Counted from the stretch's first letter, positions 46,955 through 55,914 are shown. The stretch is DNA of 64,000 nt from Arthrobacter pullicola (GCF_014836875.1 NZ_JACSQC010000004.1:62001-126000), one strand, 5' to 3'. The notes: generated by a model from the letters alone, not told the origin. Made by a program: numbers and translations.

Positions 46955-47775
46955 GCCGTACCCGGATCCGGATTGCCGGCTACGGCACCCTGCTGGCTGC
47001 CGTCGCGGTGATGGTCCTGCCGCTGGCCTGGATGCTGCTGGCCAGCTTCAAGGAACCCGATGAAATCTATACCGTCCCGATTCAGTGGCTGCCGGCGGCC
47101 TGGGACCTGTCCAATTACGCTGCAGCCCTGGAACGCGTACCGTTTGGCAGCTTCTTTGCGAACTCCCTGCTGGTGACGTTCATCGGAGCCTCGCTCAAGA
47201 TCTTCCTGGGACTGACGACGGCGTATGCGCTGGTGTTCCTGGACGTCCCGTTCAAGAAGGTGTTCTTCGCCGTCGTGATCTTCGCCCTCCTCATTCCCCA
47301 GCAGATCGTCATCATCCCCAACTACACCCTGGTCGCGGAGCTCGGCTGGCTGAACACCTACCAGGGCATGATCCTGCCCGGGCTGGCCAGCGCCTTTGGC
47401 ACGTTCCTCTTCCGCCAGCATTTCCTGTCCCTTCCGGCCTCCGTACTGGAAGCGGCGGGGCTCGACGGCGCCGGCCACCTGCGCAGGCTGTTCCAGTTCG
47501 TGGTGCCGATGTCAGCACCCACCATCGCCGCCGTCGCCCTCGTCTCGGTGGTCAACGAATGGAACGAATACCTCTGGCCGCTGCTGGTCGTGGACAAGGC
47601 GGACATGATGACCCTCCCGGTCGGTCTGACGCTGCTGCAGAACAACGACGGCGTCACCAATTGGGGCGTGCTGATGGCGGGAACGGTCCTGGTGACTGTG
47701 CCGGTGCTGGCCCTCTTCTTTGTGCTCCAGCGCCGGATTGTCTCCGGCCTGACCGCCGGTGCCGTCACGGGCTAA
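46951..47775 (+). CDS. ABC permease 2 (UgpE-like)
   Basis: MalG/UgpE-type permease, 274 residues, six membrane helices. The start is the ATG overlapping permease 1; a longer frame running back to 46195 is only the shadow of that gene. The EAA motif reads EAAGLDGAGHLRRLFQFVVP. The binding protein gene begins 76 nt later. No ATPase gene is present in the operon, so a shared MsiK-type ATPase encoded elsewhere is likely. Confidence 0.9.
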   Translation: MSRTRIRIAGYGTLLAAVAVMVLPLAWMLLASFKEPDEIYTVPIQWLPAAWDLSNYAAALERVPFGSFFANSLLVTFIGASLKIFLGLTTAYALVFLDVPFKKVFFAVVIFALLIPQQIVIIPNYTLVAELGWLNTYQGMILPGLASAFGTFLFRQHFLSLPASVLEAAGLDGAGHLRRLFQFVVPMSAPTIAAVALVSVVNEWNEYLWPLLVVDKADMMTLPVGLTLLQNNDGVTNWGVLMAGTVLVTVPVLALFFVLQRRIVSGLTAGAVTG

Positions 47776-47851
47776 GCCCGTCCTGAATTTCCTCCCAACC
47801 CCGTCCCGTCCATCTATCCGCCCGCAAGACCCAGGAAACACAAAGGAAACC

Positions 47852-49222
47852 ATGAACAAGCGACTCGCCCCTGCCTCACTTCCCGCCGCCGGCCTCACCC
47901 GCCGCAACATCCTTGCCCTTGCCGGAATCCTCGGAGGCTCAGCTGCCCTCGCCGCCTGCGGGGGACCCTCCACCGCCGGCGAAGGCGGAGCGGTGAAGGC
48001 CGCCGGAACTGACTGGTCCGCGGTCACCCCGGCGAAGCAGATCACCTGGTGGTCCAACCACCCCGGAGCCTCCAAACCGATTGAAGAGGAACTGATCCGC
48101 CGCTTTACCCAGGAAACGGGTATCGGGGTGGAGCTGGTCACCGCCGGTGCCAACTACGACGAAGTCGCCCAGCGCTTCCAGTCCTCGGCCGGTACGGACA
48201 ATGTCCCGGACCTGGTCGGGGCCAGCGACGTCTGGTGGTTCCGCTACATGATCAACGGCCAGATCATTCCGGTGGACAGCCTCGCCGCGCACCTGGAGAT
48301 CGATACCAGGGACTACAATACCGGCCTGTACAACGACTACCAGTTCGGCGAAGACCACTGGGCCTTCCCCTACGCCCGCTCCACCCCGCTGTTCTACTAC
48401 AACCGGGACCTCTTCAAAGCTGCCGGCCTGCCGGACCGCGCGCCGAAGACCTGGACCGAATACAACGACTGGGCGCCGGCCCTGGCCGCAGCCAACAACG
48501 GGGCAGTGCCGATGTCCCTGGGGAAGGGCACCTCCTGGTCGGCCTGGTGGTTCTGCAACATCATGTGGGGCCTGGGCGGCTCCTACTCCGACGAGTGGAC
48601 GCTGACGCTTGACGACCCGAAGACCATCGAAGCAGGCGAGTTCCTCCGCCGCATGATGAACCAGGACAAAACCCTCACCGTGTCCGCCGCTGACTATGTA
48701 GCCGACTTCACGGCAGGGGTCAGCACCTGCACCATCGCCTCCACCGGCTCACTGAGCGGCATCCTGGAAGCCGCGAAGTTCGACGTCGGCACCGGGTTCC
48801 TGCCCGAAGGTCCGGAAGGCGCGGCCTGCCCGACGGGCGGCACCGGCATCGCCATCGCGGCGGATAAGACCCCGGAACAGCAGCTGGCAGCAGCAATGTT
48901 CCTGAAGTTCATCGGCAAACCGGAACAGACCGCCTACTTCTCGGCGAACACCGGGTACATGCCGGTGCGCACCTCCGCAGCCGACGGCGAAACCATGCAG
49001 GCCGTGTACGCGAAGGCGCCGCAGTTCCGGACGGCAGTCGACCAGCTGGCCACCACCCGGGTGCAGGACTGGGCACGCTCCTTCGTCCCCTCCGGCGACC
49101 AGGCCCTGACCACCGCGCTGGAGAAAATCATGCTGCAGGACACCCCGGCGGCCGAGGCCTTCGCCGCAGCCGCGGAGGCCATCGGCAAGTCCTTTGAACA
49201 GAACGTTGAGCCGTACCTGTGA
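47852..49222 (+). CDS. ABC substrate-binding lipoprotein (UgpB-like)
   Basis: 456-residue extracellular solute-binding protein, family 1. Signal: TRRNILALAG twin-arginine motif (R17, R18), hydrophobic core, and lipobox LAAC with C36, so a Tat-exported lipoprotein anchored in the membrane. The ATG at 47852 follows AAAGGAAAC (47842-47850); an in-frame extension to 47759 is rejected. The mature region has typical features (ITWWSNHPGASKPIEEELIR, GTGIAIAADKTPEQQLAAAM). Overlaps the phosphodiesterase gene by four bases. UgpB-like assignment rests on context. Confidence 0.88.
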   Translation: MNKRLAPASLPAAGLTRRNILALAGILGGSAALAACGGPSTAGEGGAVKAAGTDWSAVTPAKQITWWSNHPGASKPIEEELIRRFTQETGIGVELVTAGANYDEVAQRFQSSAGTDNVPDLVGASDVWWFRYMINGQIIPVDSLAAHLEIDTRDYNTGLYNDYQFGEDHWAFPYARSTPLFYYNRDLFKAAGLPDRAPKTWTEYNDWAPALAAANNGAVPMSLGKGTSWSAWWFCNIMWGLGGSYSDEWTLTLDDPKTIEAGEFLRRMMNQDKTLTVSAADYVADFTAGVSTCTIASTGSLSGILEAAKFDVGTGFLPEGPEGAACPTGGTGIAIAADKTPEQQLAAAMFLKFIGKPEQTAYFSANTGYMPVRTSAADGETMQAVYAKAPQFRTAVDQLATTRVQDWARSFVPSGDQALTTALEKIMLQDTPAAEAFAAAAEAIGKSFEQNVEPYL

Positions 49223-50016
49223 ACCGCCCGCTGCCCGGCCCGGGGGAGATGCTGAACATTGCCCACCGCGGGAACTCCTCTCAGGCCCCAGAAAACACCC
49301 TGGCTGCCTTCGCCTCAGCGGCGGCGGCCGGGGCCGCGATGATCGAGACGGATCTGCAGCTCAGCTCCGACGGCACCGCGGTGCTCATCCATGACGCCAG
49401 CCTGTCCCGGACAGCCGGCAGCGATGCACTTGTGGGGCGGACAACAGCTGCCCGCCTGCGGGAAGCTGATGCGGGCTCCTGGTTCGCGCCGGAGTTCGCC
49501 GCCGAGCGGATCCCGGACCTGCCCGACCTGATTGCCTTCGCGGCAGGGCACCCGGAGATAGCCTGGCTGCTGGAGTTCAAGGGGGAGTGGAGCGTCAGCG
49601 CGCTGGCATCCGCGGCGGAACTGCTGCAGGCGGGCGGACTCAGCTCCCGCTGCCTGCTTCAGGGATTCTCCCGCCAGACAGTGCGGAACCTTTCCGAGGC
49701 CGCGCCGGACCTGGCGCGCGGGCTGCTGATCGCCGCAGCCCCTCCTCCGCGGCAGGACGCGGAACTGCTGAACTTCCTGGCCGACGTCGATGCCGCCGCC
49801 TGCAACCCGCACGGAGCGGTCCTCGCGGCCGCTCCGGAACTGGTGGAAACCCTGCACTCCAACGGGCAGGCGGTCTACAGCTGGACGCTGAACCAACAGG
49901 ACCAATGGGCCGCGGCAGTGTCTGCCGGCGTCGACGGGATCATTACGGATCATCCCGCCGAACTCGCGGGCTGGCTGCGGCAGGCAGGCCCAGGCCGGAC
50001 GGTCCCTGGGATTTAA
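49219..50016 (+). CDS. Glycerophosphodiester phosphodiesterase
   Basis: GDPD-family hydrolase releasing glycerol-3-phosphate and an alcohol from glycerophosphodiesters. 265 residues; active-site set H16-R17 (IAHRGNSSQAPENT), E25-N26, E43 and D45 (ETDLQLSSDG), H58 (LIHDASLSRT). No signal peptide, so cytoplasmic (UgpQ-like) and acting on imported diesters. GTG start overlapping the binding-protein gene. It completes an import-and-hydrolyse operon. Confidence 0.92.
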   Translation: MNRPLPGPGEMLNIAHRGNSSQAPENTLAAFASAAAAGAAMIETDLQLSSDGTAVLIHDASLSRTAGSDALVGRTTAARLREADAGSWFAPEFAAERIPDLPDLIAFAAGHPEIAWLLEFKGEWSVSALASAAELLQAGGLSSRCLLQGFSRQTVRNLSEAAPDLARGLLIAAAPPPRQDAELLNFLADVDAAACNPHGAVLAAAPELVETLHSNGQAVYSWTLNQQDQWAAAVSAGVDGIITDHPAELAGWLRQAGPGRTVPGI

Positions 50017-50041
50017 CTTATCGGGCATCGTACCGTAGAGT
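50013..50041 (+). promoter_or_regulatory. infA promoter
   Basis: TTAACT (50013-50018), a 17-nt spacer and TAGAGT (50036-50041): the best-spaced sigma-A-type pair before the alpha cluster. It begins at the stop codon of the phosphodiesterase gene and gives a leader of about 125 nt. Confidence 0.6.
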
Positions 50042-50174
50042 TATCTGTTGGTTGTCTCTACATTCGTGCCCTTTTCCATCCGGTGTATTCCGGTGGGTCA
50101 GGTCTCGGCGAGGCCGCCAAAAACCAAAACCGCTGCCCGCGTAATCAAGGGCGGCACAGACGTTAGCGGAGGAT

Positions 50175-50396
50175 ATGGCCAAGAAAGACGGCGTCATAGA
50201 GATTGAGGGCTCGGTCAACGAAGCCCTGCCCAATGCGATGTTCCGCGTTGAGCTGGCCAACGGCCACATTGTGCTCGCACACATCTCGGGAAAGATGCGT
50301 CAACACTACATTCGCATCCTCCCCGGAGACCGCGTTGTGGTGGAACTTAGCCCGTACGACCTCACCCGGGGCCGTATCGTCTACCGCTACAAGTAA
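50175..50396 (+). CDS. infA: Translation initiation factor IF-1
   Basis: S1-like OB-fold protein blocking the A-site during initiation. 73 residues, complete ([19 protein letters not shown] to GRIVYRYK). The nearest Shine-Dalgarno, GGAGG (50168-50172), is only 2 nt from the ATG, unusually close, though the protein start is certain by homology. Confidence 0.97.
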   Translation: MAKKDGVIEIEGSVNEALPNAMFRVELANGHIVLAHISGKMRQHYIRILPGDRVVVELSPYDLTRGRIVYRYK

Positions 50397-50462
50397 CAAC
50401 AAGGCTCCGGTGTTTCCGAAGGAAGTCCGGAGTTCATCCCTGCAACCACGCAAAGGAAAACC

Positions 50463-50576
50463 ATGAAGGTCCAGCCGAGCGTCAAGCAGATCTGCGATAA
50501 GTGCAAGGTGATTCGCCGTAACGGCCGAGTCATGGTGATCTGCGAGAACCCGCGCCACAAGCAGCGCCAGGGCTAA
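50463..50576 (+). CDS. rpmJ: 50S ribosomal protein L36
   Basis: Smallest 50S protein, 37 residues ([19 protein letters not shown] start, RHKQRQG end). Zinc ligands C11, C14, C27 and H32 are all present, so this is the zinc-dependent C+ form. AAAGGAAA precedes the ATG. It lies between infA and rpsM. Confidence 0.96.
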   Translation: MKVQPSVKQICDKCKVIRRNGRVMVICENPRHKQRQG

Positions 50577-50760
50577 CTAGCGGCTAACGTCCAAGGACCC
50601 GCAGGGGGCCTGGGGCACGCTAAGCCCACGCGTAGTAATTGAATATGGCAGTACAGCGTCTGATACGCGTGACGCATACCCCCGGTACGGAGGCCGGGGA
50701 CCTGGCAACGGGGACGTACTGCCTCAGACCTCCGGTATTACCCAAAGGAGAACCGCCAAT
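50577..50760 (+). other. rpsM leader
   Basis: 184 nt with small inverted repeats (CCCCGG 50680-50685 with CCGGGG 50694-50699) and the AAAGGAGAA ribosome binding site before rpsM. No gene supported. Confidence 0.35.
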
Positions 50761-51138
50761 ATGGCACGTCTCGCCGGCGTAGACATTCCCCGCGAAAAGC
50801 GGGTTGTCATTGCGCTTACCTACATCTACGGCGTGGGCAAGACCCGTGCAGAGCTGACCTTGGCAGAGACCGGCATCAGCCCGGACACTCGCGTCAAGGA
50901 CCTCACCGACGCTGAACTCGTTCAGCTGCGTGACTACATCGAGGGCAACTTCAAGGTTGAGGGTGACCTCCGCCGCGAGGTAGCAGCAGATATCCGCCGC
51001 AAGGTTGAAATCGGCAGCTACCAGGGCATCCGCCACCGCCGCGGCATGCCTGTCCACGGCCAGCGCACCAAGACCAACGCTCGTACCCGCAAGGGCCCGA
51101 AGCGCACCGTTGCCGGTAAGAAGAAGGCCGGCCGCTAA
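50761..51138 (+). CDS. rpsM: 30S ribosomal protein S13
   Basis: S13, a head protein contacting the P-site tRNA and 50S. 125 residues, starting [20 protein letters not shown], with the basic tail GKKKAGR. GAGAACC upstream. rpsK follows after 67 nt. Confidence 0.98.
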   Translation: MARLAGVDIPREKRVVIALTYIYGVGKTRAELTLAETGISPDTRVKDLTDAELVQLRDYIEGNFKVEGDLRREVAADIRRKVEIGSYQGIRHRRGMPVHGQRTKTNARTRKGPKRTVAGKKKAGR

Positions 51139-51205
51139 ATAACGCGGTCCAGGCCATGACCTGCACAGTCAGGTCACCTATTCCAAACTCTTTGTAGGAG
51201 AAGTA

Positions 51206-51607
51206 ATGCCCCCCAAGACTCGTGGAGCGGTACGCAAACCGCGTCGCAAGGATAAGAAGAATATTGCGCTCGGCCAGGCGCATATCAAGAGCACTTTCAA
51301 CAACACCATCGTGTCCATCACGGACCCGTCCGGTGCTGTTATCTCATGGGCTTCTGCCGGTGAGGTTGGCTTCAAGGGCTCCCGCAAGTCCACCCCGTTC
51401 GCTGCACAGATGGCTGCTGAAGCCGCTGCCAAGCGCGCCCAGGAACACGGCGTCCGCAAGGTCGACGTCTTCGTGAAGGGCCCGGGCTCCGGACGCGAGA
51501 CCGCCATCCGTTCGCTCCAGGCCACCGGCCTGGAAGTTGGCACCATCCAGGATGTCACCCCGAGCGCACACAACGGCTGCCGTCCCCCGAAGCGCCGCCG
51601 CGTCTAA
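51206..51607 (+). CDS. rpsK: 30S ribosomal protein S11
   Basis: S11, a platform protein near the Shine-Dalgarno/anti-Shine-Dalgarno helix. 133 residues ending in the conserved [25 protein letters not shown] precedes the ATG. In many bacteria rpsD comes next; here a 190-nt structured gap leads to rpoA. Confidence 0.98.
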   Translation: MPPKTRGAVRKPRRKDKKNIALGQAHIKSTFNNTIVSITDPSGAVISWASAGEVGFKGSRKSTPFAAQMAAEAAAKRAQEHGVRKVDVFVKGPGSGRETAIRSLQATGLEVGTIQDVTPSAHNGCRPPKRRRV

Positions 51608-51631
51608 TTCGCATTCGTTGCCGGTGCCGGC

Positions 51632-51681
51632 ACCGCCCGTCGGGTCTGCTCTGCTTAGTGCAGGCAGGCCCGAAGGGCGGT
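51632..51681 (+). other. Stem-loop between rpsK and rpoA
   Basis: A long hairpin: 7 bp (51632-51638 with 51675-51681), one mismatch, then about 11 more pairs including G-U pairs. No T run follows. Possible attenuator or processing site separating ribosomal proteins from RNA polymerase alpha. Confidence 0.55.
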
Positions 51682-51797
51682 CCGGCCCGGGTGCGAGGCT
51701 GCTAGCCGTCCAAGACGCGCGCGGGGTCGCCCCGTCGTCGTCGTTTCCACCATTTGTGCTGCGTCATATAGCGGACGCTCGCTGAAAGGAAATGCAA

Positions 51798-52808
51798 GTG
51801 CTCATTGCACAGCGCCCCACCCTCACAGAAGAAGTCGTAGCCGACAACCGGTCCCGGTTCATCATCGAACCGCTGGAACCCGGCTTTGGCTACACCCTCG
51901 GCAACTCGCTTCGCCGTACGCTGCTTTCCTCCATCCCCGGTGCTGCCGTAACCAGCATCCGGATCGACGGAGTGCTGCACGAGTTCACCACCGTTCCGGG
52001 CGTTAAGGAGGATGTCACTGAGATCATCCTGAACGTCAAGAACCTGTCGGTGTCCTCCGAGCACGACGAGCCCGTCGTGGCTTACCTGCGCAAGCAGGGC
52101 CCCGGCGTCGTCACCGCTGCGGACATTGCTCCGCCGGCCGGCGTGGAGTTCCACAACCCGGATCTGCACATCGCCACCCTGAACTCGAAGGGCAAGTTCG
52201 AACTTGAACTGACCATCGAGCGTGGACGTGGCTACGTTTCCGCAAGCCAGAACAAGTCCGGCGACCAGGAGATCGGCCGTATTCCGGTTGACTCCATCTA
52301 CTCGCCGGTCCTGAAGGTAACCTTCCGCGTGGAGGCTACCCGTGTCGAGCAGCGCACCGACTTCGACCGCCTGATTGTCGACGTCGAAACCAAGGATGCC
52401 ATTGCACCGCGCGACGCCGTCGCGTCCGCAGGCACCACCCTGGTTGAGCTCTTCGGCCTGGCCCGTGAACTGAACACTGCAGCTGAAGGCATCGAAATCG
52501 GCCCGAGCCCCACGGATGCCGCACTGGCAGCCGATATGGCCCTGCCGATTGAGGACCTTGAGCTGACCGTGCGCTCCTACAACTGCCTCAAGCGCGAAGG
52601 CATCCACAGCGTGGGTGAACTCGTTGCCCGCTCCGAGGCTGACCTGATGGACATCCGTAACTTCGGTGCGAAGTCCATCGATGAGGTGAAGGCGAAGCTG
52701 GTTGAACTGGGTCTGTCCCTGAAGGATTCCCCTCCCGGGTTCGACCTTGCAGCCCGCGCCGCAGCCATTGAAGAGGACGAGTCCGAATTCTCGGACGACG
52801 AGCTCTAA
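51798..52808 (+). CDS. rpoA: RNA polymerase subunit alpha
   Basis: Alpha subunit, 336 residues. I chose the GTG at 51798 because GAAAGGA (51784-51790) is then 7 nt away; the in-frame ATG at 51792 would sit directly on the Shine-Dalgarno. The N terminus [14 protein letters not shown] then equals other actinobacterial alphas. N-terminal assembly domain about 1-225; C-terminal UP-element domain about 245-310 ([20 protein letters not shown]); a short acidic tail follows. Confidence 0.97.
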   Translation: MLIAQRPTLTEEVVADNRSRFIIEPLEPGFGYTLGNSLRRTLLSSIPGAAVTSIRIDGVLHEFTTVPGVKEDVTEIILNVKNLSVSSEHDEPVVAYLRKQGPGVVTAADIAPPAGVEFHNPDLHIATLNSKGKFELELTIERGRGYVSASQNKSGDQEIGRIPVDSIYSPVLKVTFRVEATRVEQRTDFDRLIVDVETKDAIAPRDAVASAGTTLVELFGLARELNTAAEGIEIGPSPTDAALAADMALPIEDLELTVRSYNCLKREGIHSVGELVARSEADLMDIRNFGAKSIDEVKAKLVELGLSLKDSPPGFDLAARAAAIEEDESEFSDDEL

Positions 52809-52869
52809 CTACGCAAAATCATGCCGCCGTGCCTGAGCACAGTGCGGCACCGTTTGAGGAGAAAAAGTA

Positions 52870-53433
52870 ATGCCTACACCCACCAAGGGTAAGCGCCTCG
52901 GAGGCAGCCCGGCTCACCAGCGCCTGATGCTGGCGAACCTGGCCGCACAGCTGTTCGAGCACAAGCAGATCACCACCACGGTGACCAAGGCCAAGCGCCT
53001 GCGTCCCTACGCAGAACGCCTGATCACGTTCGCAAAGCGCGGAGACCTGTCTTCCCGCCGCCGCGTCCTGGCCCTGATCTCTGACAAGGGCCTCGTTCAC
53101 GAGCTCTTCACCGAGATCGCACCGGCCGTTGCCCAGCGCGACGGCGGCTACACCCGTATCACCAAGATCGGCAACCGCAAGGGCGACAACGCTCCCATGG
53201 CTGTCATCGAACTGGTTCTGGAACCGCTGTCCGCAAAGCAGTCTGTTGTTGCCGAGGCATCCACCGCTGCTGCTGCCGCTGCTCCCGCTCCGGTTGCTGA
53301 ATCCGCCGATTCGGCTGAATCCGCTGACTCTGCCGAGTCCGCTGACTCTGCCGAGTCCGCCGAGTCTGCTGACTCCGCTGAGTCTGCTGACTCCGCAGAT
53401 GAAGCTGCCGAGGCAACTGAAGAGAAGAAGTAA
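52870..53433 (+). CDS. rplQ: 50S ribosomal protein L17 with repetitive acidic tail
   Basis: L17, near the tunnel exit. The core ([20 protein letters not shown] to [10 protein letters not shown]) ends about residue 120, the normal length. A 65-residue extension of Ala, Ser, Glu and Asp follows, built on DSAESA-type hexads and ending EEKK; total 187. The tail is probably disordered. AGGAGAAAA precedes the ATG. Confidence 0.96.
   Translation: MPTPTKGKRLGGSPAHQRLMLANLAAQLFEHKQITTTVTKAKRLRPYAERLITFAKRGDLSSRRRVLALISDKGLVHELFTEIAPAVAQRDGGYTRITKIGNRKGDNAPMAVIELVLEPLSAKQSVVAEASTAAAAAAPAPVAESADSAESADSAESADSAESAESADSAESADSADEAAEATEEKK
53326..53400 (+). repeat. 18-nt coding repeat in rplQ tail
   Basis: Consecutive 18-nt units of the GACTCTGCCGAGTCCGCT type (53326-53343 and 53344-53361 nearly identical), followed by degenerate ones, encode DSAESA hexads. 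Confidence 0.8.
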
Positions 53434-53471
53434 TTCTCTGATTGATCCTTTGTGCCCTTAATATTGAGGGT

Positions 53472-54401
53472 ATGAGTATCGAGAGACCCGCCGTTCCGAA
53501 CGTGGACGGCGGGTCTTTTCGTGTCCGGCTGGACCTGGCCTACGACGGCGCGCCCTTCTCCGGCTGGGCCACCCAACCCGGGTTCCGCACTGTCCAGGGC
53601 ACGCTGGAGGCAGCCCTTGCCGTGCTGATCCGCCGGCCCGTCCGTGTGACGGTGGCGGGGCGGACAGATGCCGGTGTCCATGCCCGCGGCCAGGTGGTCC
53701 ACTTTGATCTGGCGGCAGCGGAGTGGCAGGCGCTGTCCAGGGGCAAGGAGCTGGATCCCTCCACGGCGCTTCGACGCAGGCTGCGCGGCGTGCTCAACCG
53801 CGAACTGACCATGCCGCTGAAGGAAAGCGGGACCTCCCGGCGGACAGCTGAAGCCCTGGCCGGCGCCATCGAGGTCCGCGCCGTCTCGCTGGCACCTGAG
53901 GGTTTCGACGCCCGGTTCTCGGCCCTGTGGCGCAGATACAGTTACCGGATCGCGGACCGGGATACGACGTGGGATCCGCTGCTGCGCAGCATCAGCCTCT
54001 GGTACAAGGTCCCGGTCGATGAGAATGCCATGAATGAAGCTGCCGCAGGGGTGCTGGGGATCCAGGATTTCCTGTCCTTCTGCAAACCGCGGGTGGGAGC
54101 CACGACCATCCGGGAGCTGCAGGAATTCAGCTTTGTCCGGGGTTCAGACGGAGTCCTCACCGCCCACCTGCAGGCCGATGCCTTCTGCCACAACATGGTG
54201 CGCTCCCTGATCGGAGGAGCGCTGCTGGTTGGTGCGGGGGAGCGGCGGCCGCAGTGGCTGGCGGAACGCATGTTCGCCCGCATCCGCGACTCCAAGTCCA
54301 TCCTCGCAGCGCCGCATCCGCTGGTGCTGGAGGAAGTCCGCTACCCCAGCCCGGACCAGCTGCTGGCACGGGCGGAAATGACCCGGGCCCGGAGGGTATA
54401 G
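53472..54401 (+). CDS. truA: tRNA pseudouridine synthase A
   Basis: Forms pseudouridine at tRNA positions 38-40. 309 residues from the ATG at 53472; an in-frame TTG at 53442 is possible but TAATAT lies exactly 7 nt before the ATG, fitting a leaderless start. Catalytic Asp66 is in GRTDAGVHARGQV. The conserved fold begins at about residue 17 (RVRLDLAYDGAPFSGWA). The first 16 codons form a hairpin with T run (see terminator at 53485). Confidence 0.93.
   Translation: MSIERPAVPNVDGGSFRVRLDLAYDGAPFSGWATQPGFRTVQGTLEAALAVLIRRPVRVTVAGRTDAGVHARGQVVHFDLAAAEWQALSRGKELDPSTALRRRLRGVLNRELTMPLKESGTSRRTAEALAGAIEVRAVSLAPEGFDARFSALWRRYSYRIADRDTTWDPLLRSISLWYKVPVDENAMNEAAAGVLGIQDFLSFCKPRVGATTIRELQEFSFVRGSDGVLTAHLQADAFCHNMVRSLIGGALLVGAGERRPQWLAERMFARIRDSKSILAAPHPLVLEEVRYPSPDQLLARAEMTRARRV
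53485..53519 (+). terminator. Intrinsic terminator inside the first truA codons
   Basis: Perfect 10-bp stem GACCCGCCGT/ACGGCGGGTC (53485-53494 with 53506-53515), 11-nt loop, followed directly by TTTT (53516-53519). It looks like the rplQ terminator, yet lies 13 nt inside truA. Confidence 0.7.
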
Positions 54402-54443
54402 AGAAGGGCATAGAATAGTCAGGACAGTCGCGTGCACCGGACT

Positions 54444-54472
54444 TTGACCTGGCCCGGCAAGCACGCTATTGT
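54444..54472 (+). promoter_or_regulatory. rplM promoter
   Basis: TTGACC (54444-54449), 17-nt spacer, TATTGT (54467-54472): a close match to the sigma-A consensus with ideal spacing. It starts a leader of about 205 nt. Confidence 0.7.
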
Positions 54473-54600
54473 TTATAGTCGTTGTGCGTGTCCTACCTCG
54501 ATAGGTCTATGCCCACGGGAGCGGCTCAGTTGCAGAGCCACCTGGCCCCGGGGAGATAGCCGAGAACTCAGGACCACTGGTTACATCAGTCCTCACCTGA

Positions 54601-54659
54601 CCGTCCGGTAACGCATAGAGAAGCTGCGTGGCGTATGGCATCCATACGCGGCGCGCCAC
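54601..54659 (+). promoter_or_regulatory. rplM leader hairpin
   Basis: GCGTATGG-CAT-CCATACGC (54631-54649) forms an 8-bp stem within a further GTGGC/GCCAC pairing (54628-54632 with 54655-54659), about 28 nt before rplM. A possible autoregulatory element for L13/S9; no known leader class recognised. Confidence 0.4.
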
Positions 54660-54686
54660 CTAAGAAGAAGAAACGAAGGCAAAAAC

Positions 54687-55130
54687 GTGCGTACGTACAC
54701 CCCGAAGCCCGGCGACATCAACCGCCAGTGGCACGTCATTGACGCCACCGACGTTGTCCTAGGCCGTCTTGCCAGCCAGACCGCAACACTGCTGCGCGGA
54801 AAGCACAAGCCGACCTTTGCCCCCCACATGGACATGGGCGATTTCGTCATCATCATCAACGCTGAGAAGGTTGCCCTGACCGGCGCCAAGCTCGAACAGA
54901 AGCGTGCCTACCGCCACTCCGGTTTCCCGGGCGGTCTGTCCTCCGTCAACTATGCCGAACTGCTGGAAAAGAACCCGGTGCGCGCAGTTGAGAAGGCCAT
55001 CCGCGGCATGCTGCCCAAGAACTCCCTCGCTGCACAGCAGATGGGCAAGCTGAAGGTATACAAGGGTGCCGAGCACCCGCATGCCGCACAGCAGCCCAAG
55101 ACCTTCGAAATCACCCAGGTCGCCCAGTAG
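54687..55130 (+). CDS. rplM: 50S ribosomal protein L13
   Basis: L13, an early 50S assembly protein. 147 residues, GTG start ([19 protein letters not shown]) behind ACGAAGG. The [20 protein letters not shown] segment is intact. Co-transcribed with rpsI, 39 nt downstream. Confidence 0.98.
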   Translation: MRTYTPKPGDINRQWHVIDATDVVLGRLASQTATLLRGKHKPTFAPHMDMGDFVIIINAEKVALTGAKLEQKRAYRHSGFPGGLSSVNYAELLEKNPVRAVEKAIRGMLPKNSLAAQQMGKLKVYKGAEHPHAAQQPKTFEITQVAQ

Positions 55131-55169
55131 TTCTGGCCCGCCAACTAAGAAATTAATTCAAGGAGAATC

Positions 55170-55667
55170 GTGGCTCAGAACACTGAAGAGCTGAATGACA
55201 ACACCGAGGAGCTCACCAGCTACACCTCGGAAAGCACCGACGCTGCCCAGGCGGAGGTCAAGGAGCGTCCGGCCCTGACCGTCGCCGGCTCCGCCGTCGG
55301 CCGCCGCAAGGAAGCCATTGCACGCGTCCGGGTTGTCCCGGGCACCGGCAAGTGGATCGTCAATGGCCGCGAACTGGCTGACTACTTCCCGAACAAGCTG
55401 CACCAGCAGGAAGTCAACGAGCCGTTCAAGCTTCTTGACCTCGACGGTGCTTACGACGTTATCGCCCGTATCCACGGCGGCGGCGCTTCCGGCCAGGCAG
55501 GCGCACTGCGTCTGGGTGTCGCTCGCTCGCTGAACGAGATCGACCGCGAAAACAACCGCCCCGCCCTGAAGAAGGCCGGCTTCCTGACTCGTGACGCCCG
55601 CGTCATCGAGCGCAAGAAGGCAGGTCTCAAGAAGGCCCGCAAGGCACCTCAGTACTCCAAGCGCTAG
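55170..55667 (+). CDS. rpsI: 30S ribosomal protein S9
   Basis: S9, whose C-terminal tail reaches the P-site tRNA; here it ends [10 protein letters not shown] as required. 165 residues; the first 37 are an acidic, Thr/Ser-rich extension ([20 protein letters not shown]) before the core ([19 protein letters not shown]). GTG start 4 nt after AAGGAG. The last codons already belong to the hairpin array. Confidence 0.97.
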   Translation: MAQNTEELNDNTEELTSYTSESTDAAQAEVKERPALTVAGSAVGRRKEAIARVRVVPGTGKWIVNGRELADYFPNKLHQQEVNEPFKLLDLDGAYDVIARIHGGGASGQAGALRLGVARSLNEIDRENNRPALKKAGFLTRDARVIERKKAGLKKARKAPQYSKR

Positions 55668-55911
55668 AAAGCGCTTTCCCCCGTTGCTGCCGCTGGCGCG
55701 TCAGCAACGGGGGGCCCGCAGCGCTTTCTGGCGCTCGGATCCCCAAGCGCTAATTCAGCGCTCCCGTTCTGCCAGCGCTGAAGCGCCTGCAGAACGGGGC
55801 CCTCGCGCTGAATTGGCGCTTGGCTCCACAAGCGCTCACTGGGTGCTTGGGTTCACAAGCGTCATTTCGGCGCTACCAGAGTTACGGCCGCTGTGGCGTC
55901 CACAACTCTGG
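55660..55911. repeat. Nested hairpin array on AGCGCT palindromes
   Basis: Noncoding region between rpsI and glmM with seven AGCGCT copies (55660, 55670, 55720, 55746, 55757, 55774, 55831) plus several GGCGCT or AGCGCC variants. Hairpin 1 (55666-55729): 10-bp outer stem and a perfect 12-bp inner stem. Hairpin 2 (55743-55823): 19-bp outer stem with one G-U, 10-bp inner stem, and a small GCGC-TGAA-GCGC top. Hairpin 3 (55876-55911): 8-bp CCAGAGTT/AACTCTGG stem. No gene supported. Confidence 0.8.
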
Positions 55912-55914
55912 GGC

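Noticed and set aside
55660-55911. CRISPR array in the repeat region after rpsI
   Set aside because: The repeats are 6-bp palindromes at uneven spacing within nested hairpins; there are no equal repeats and spacers and no cas genes.
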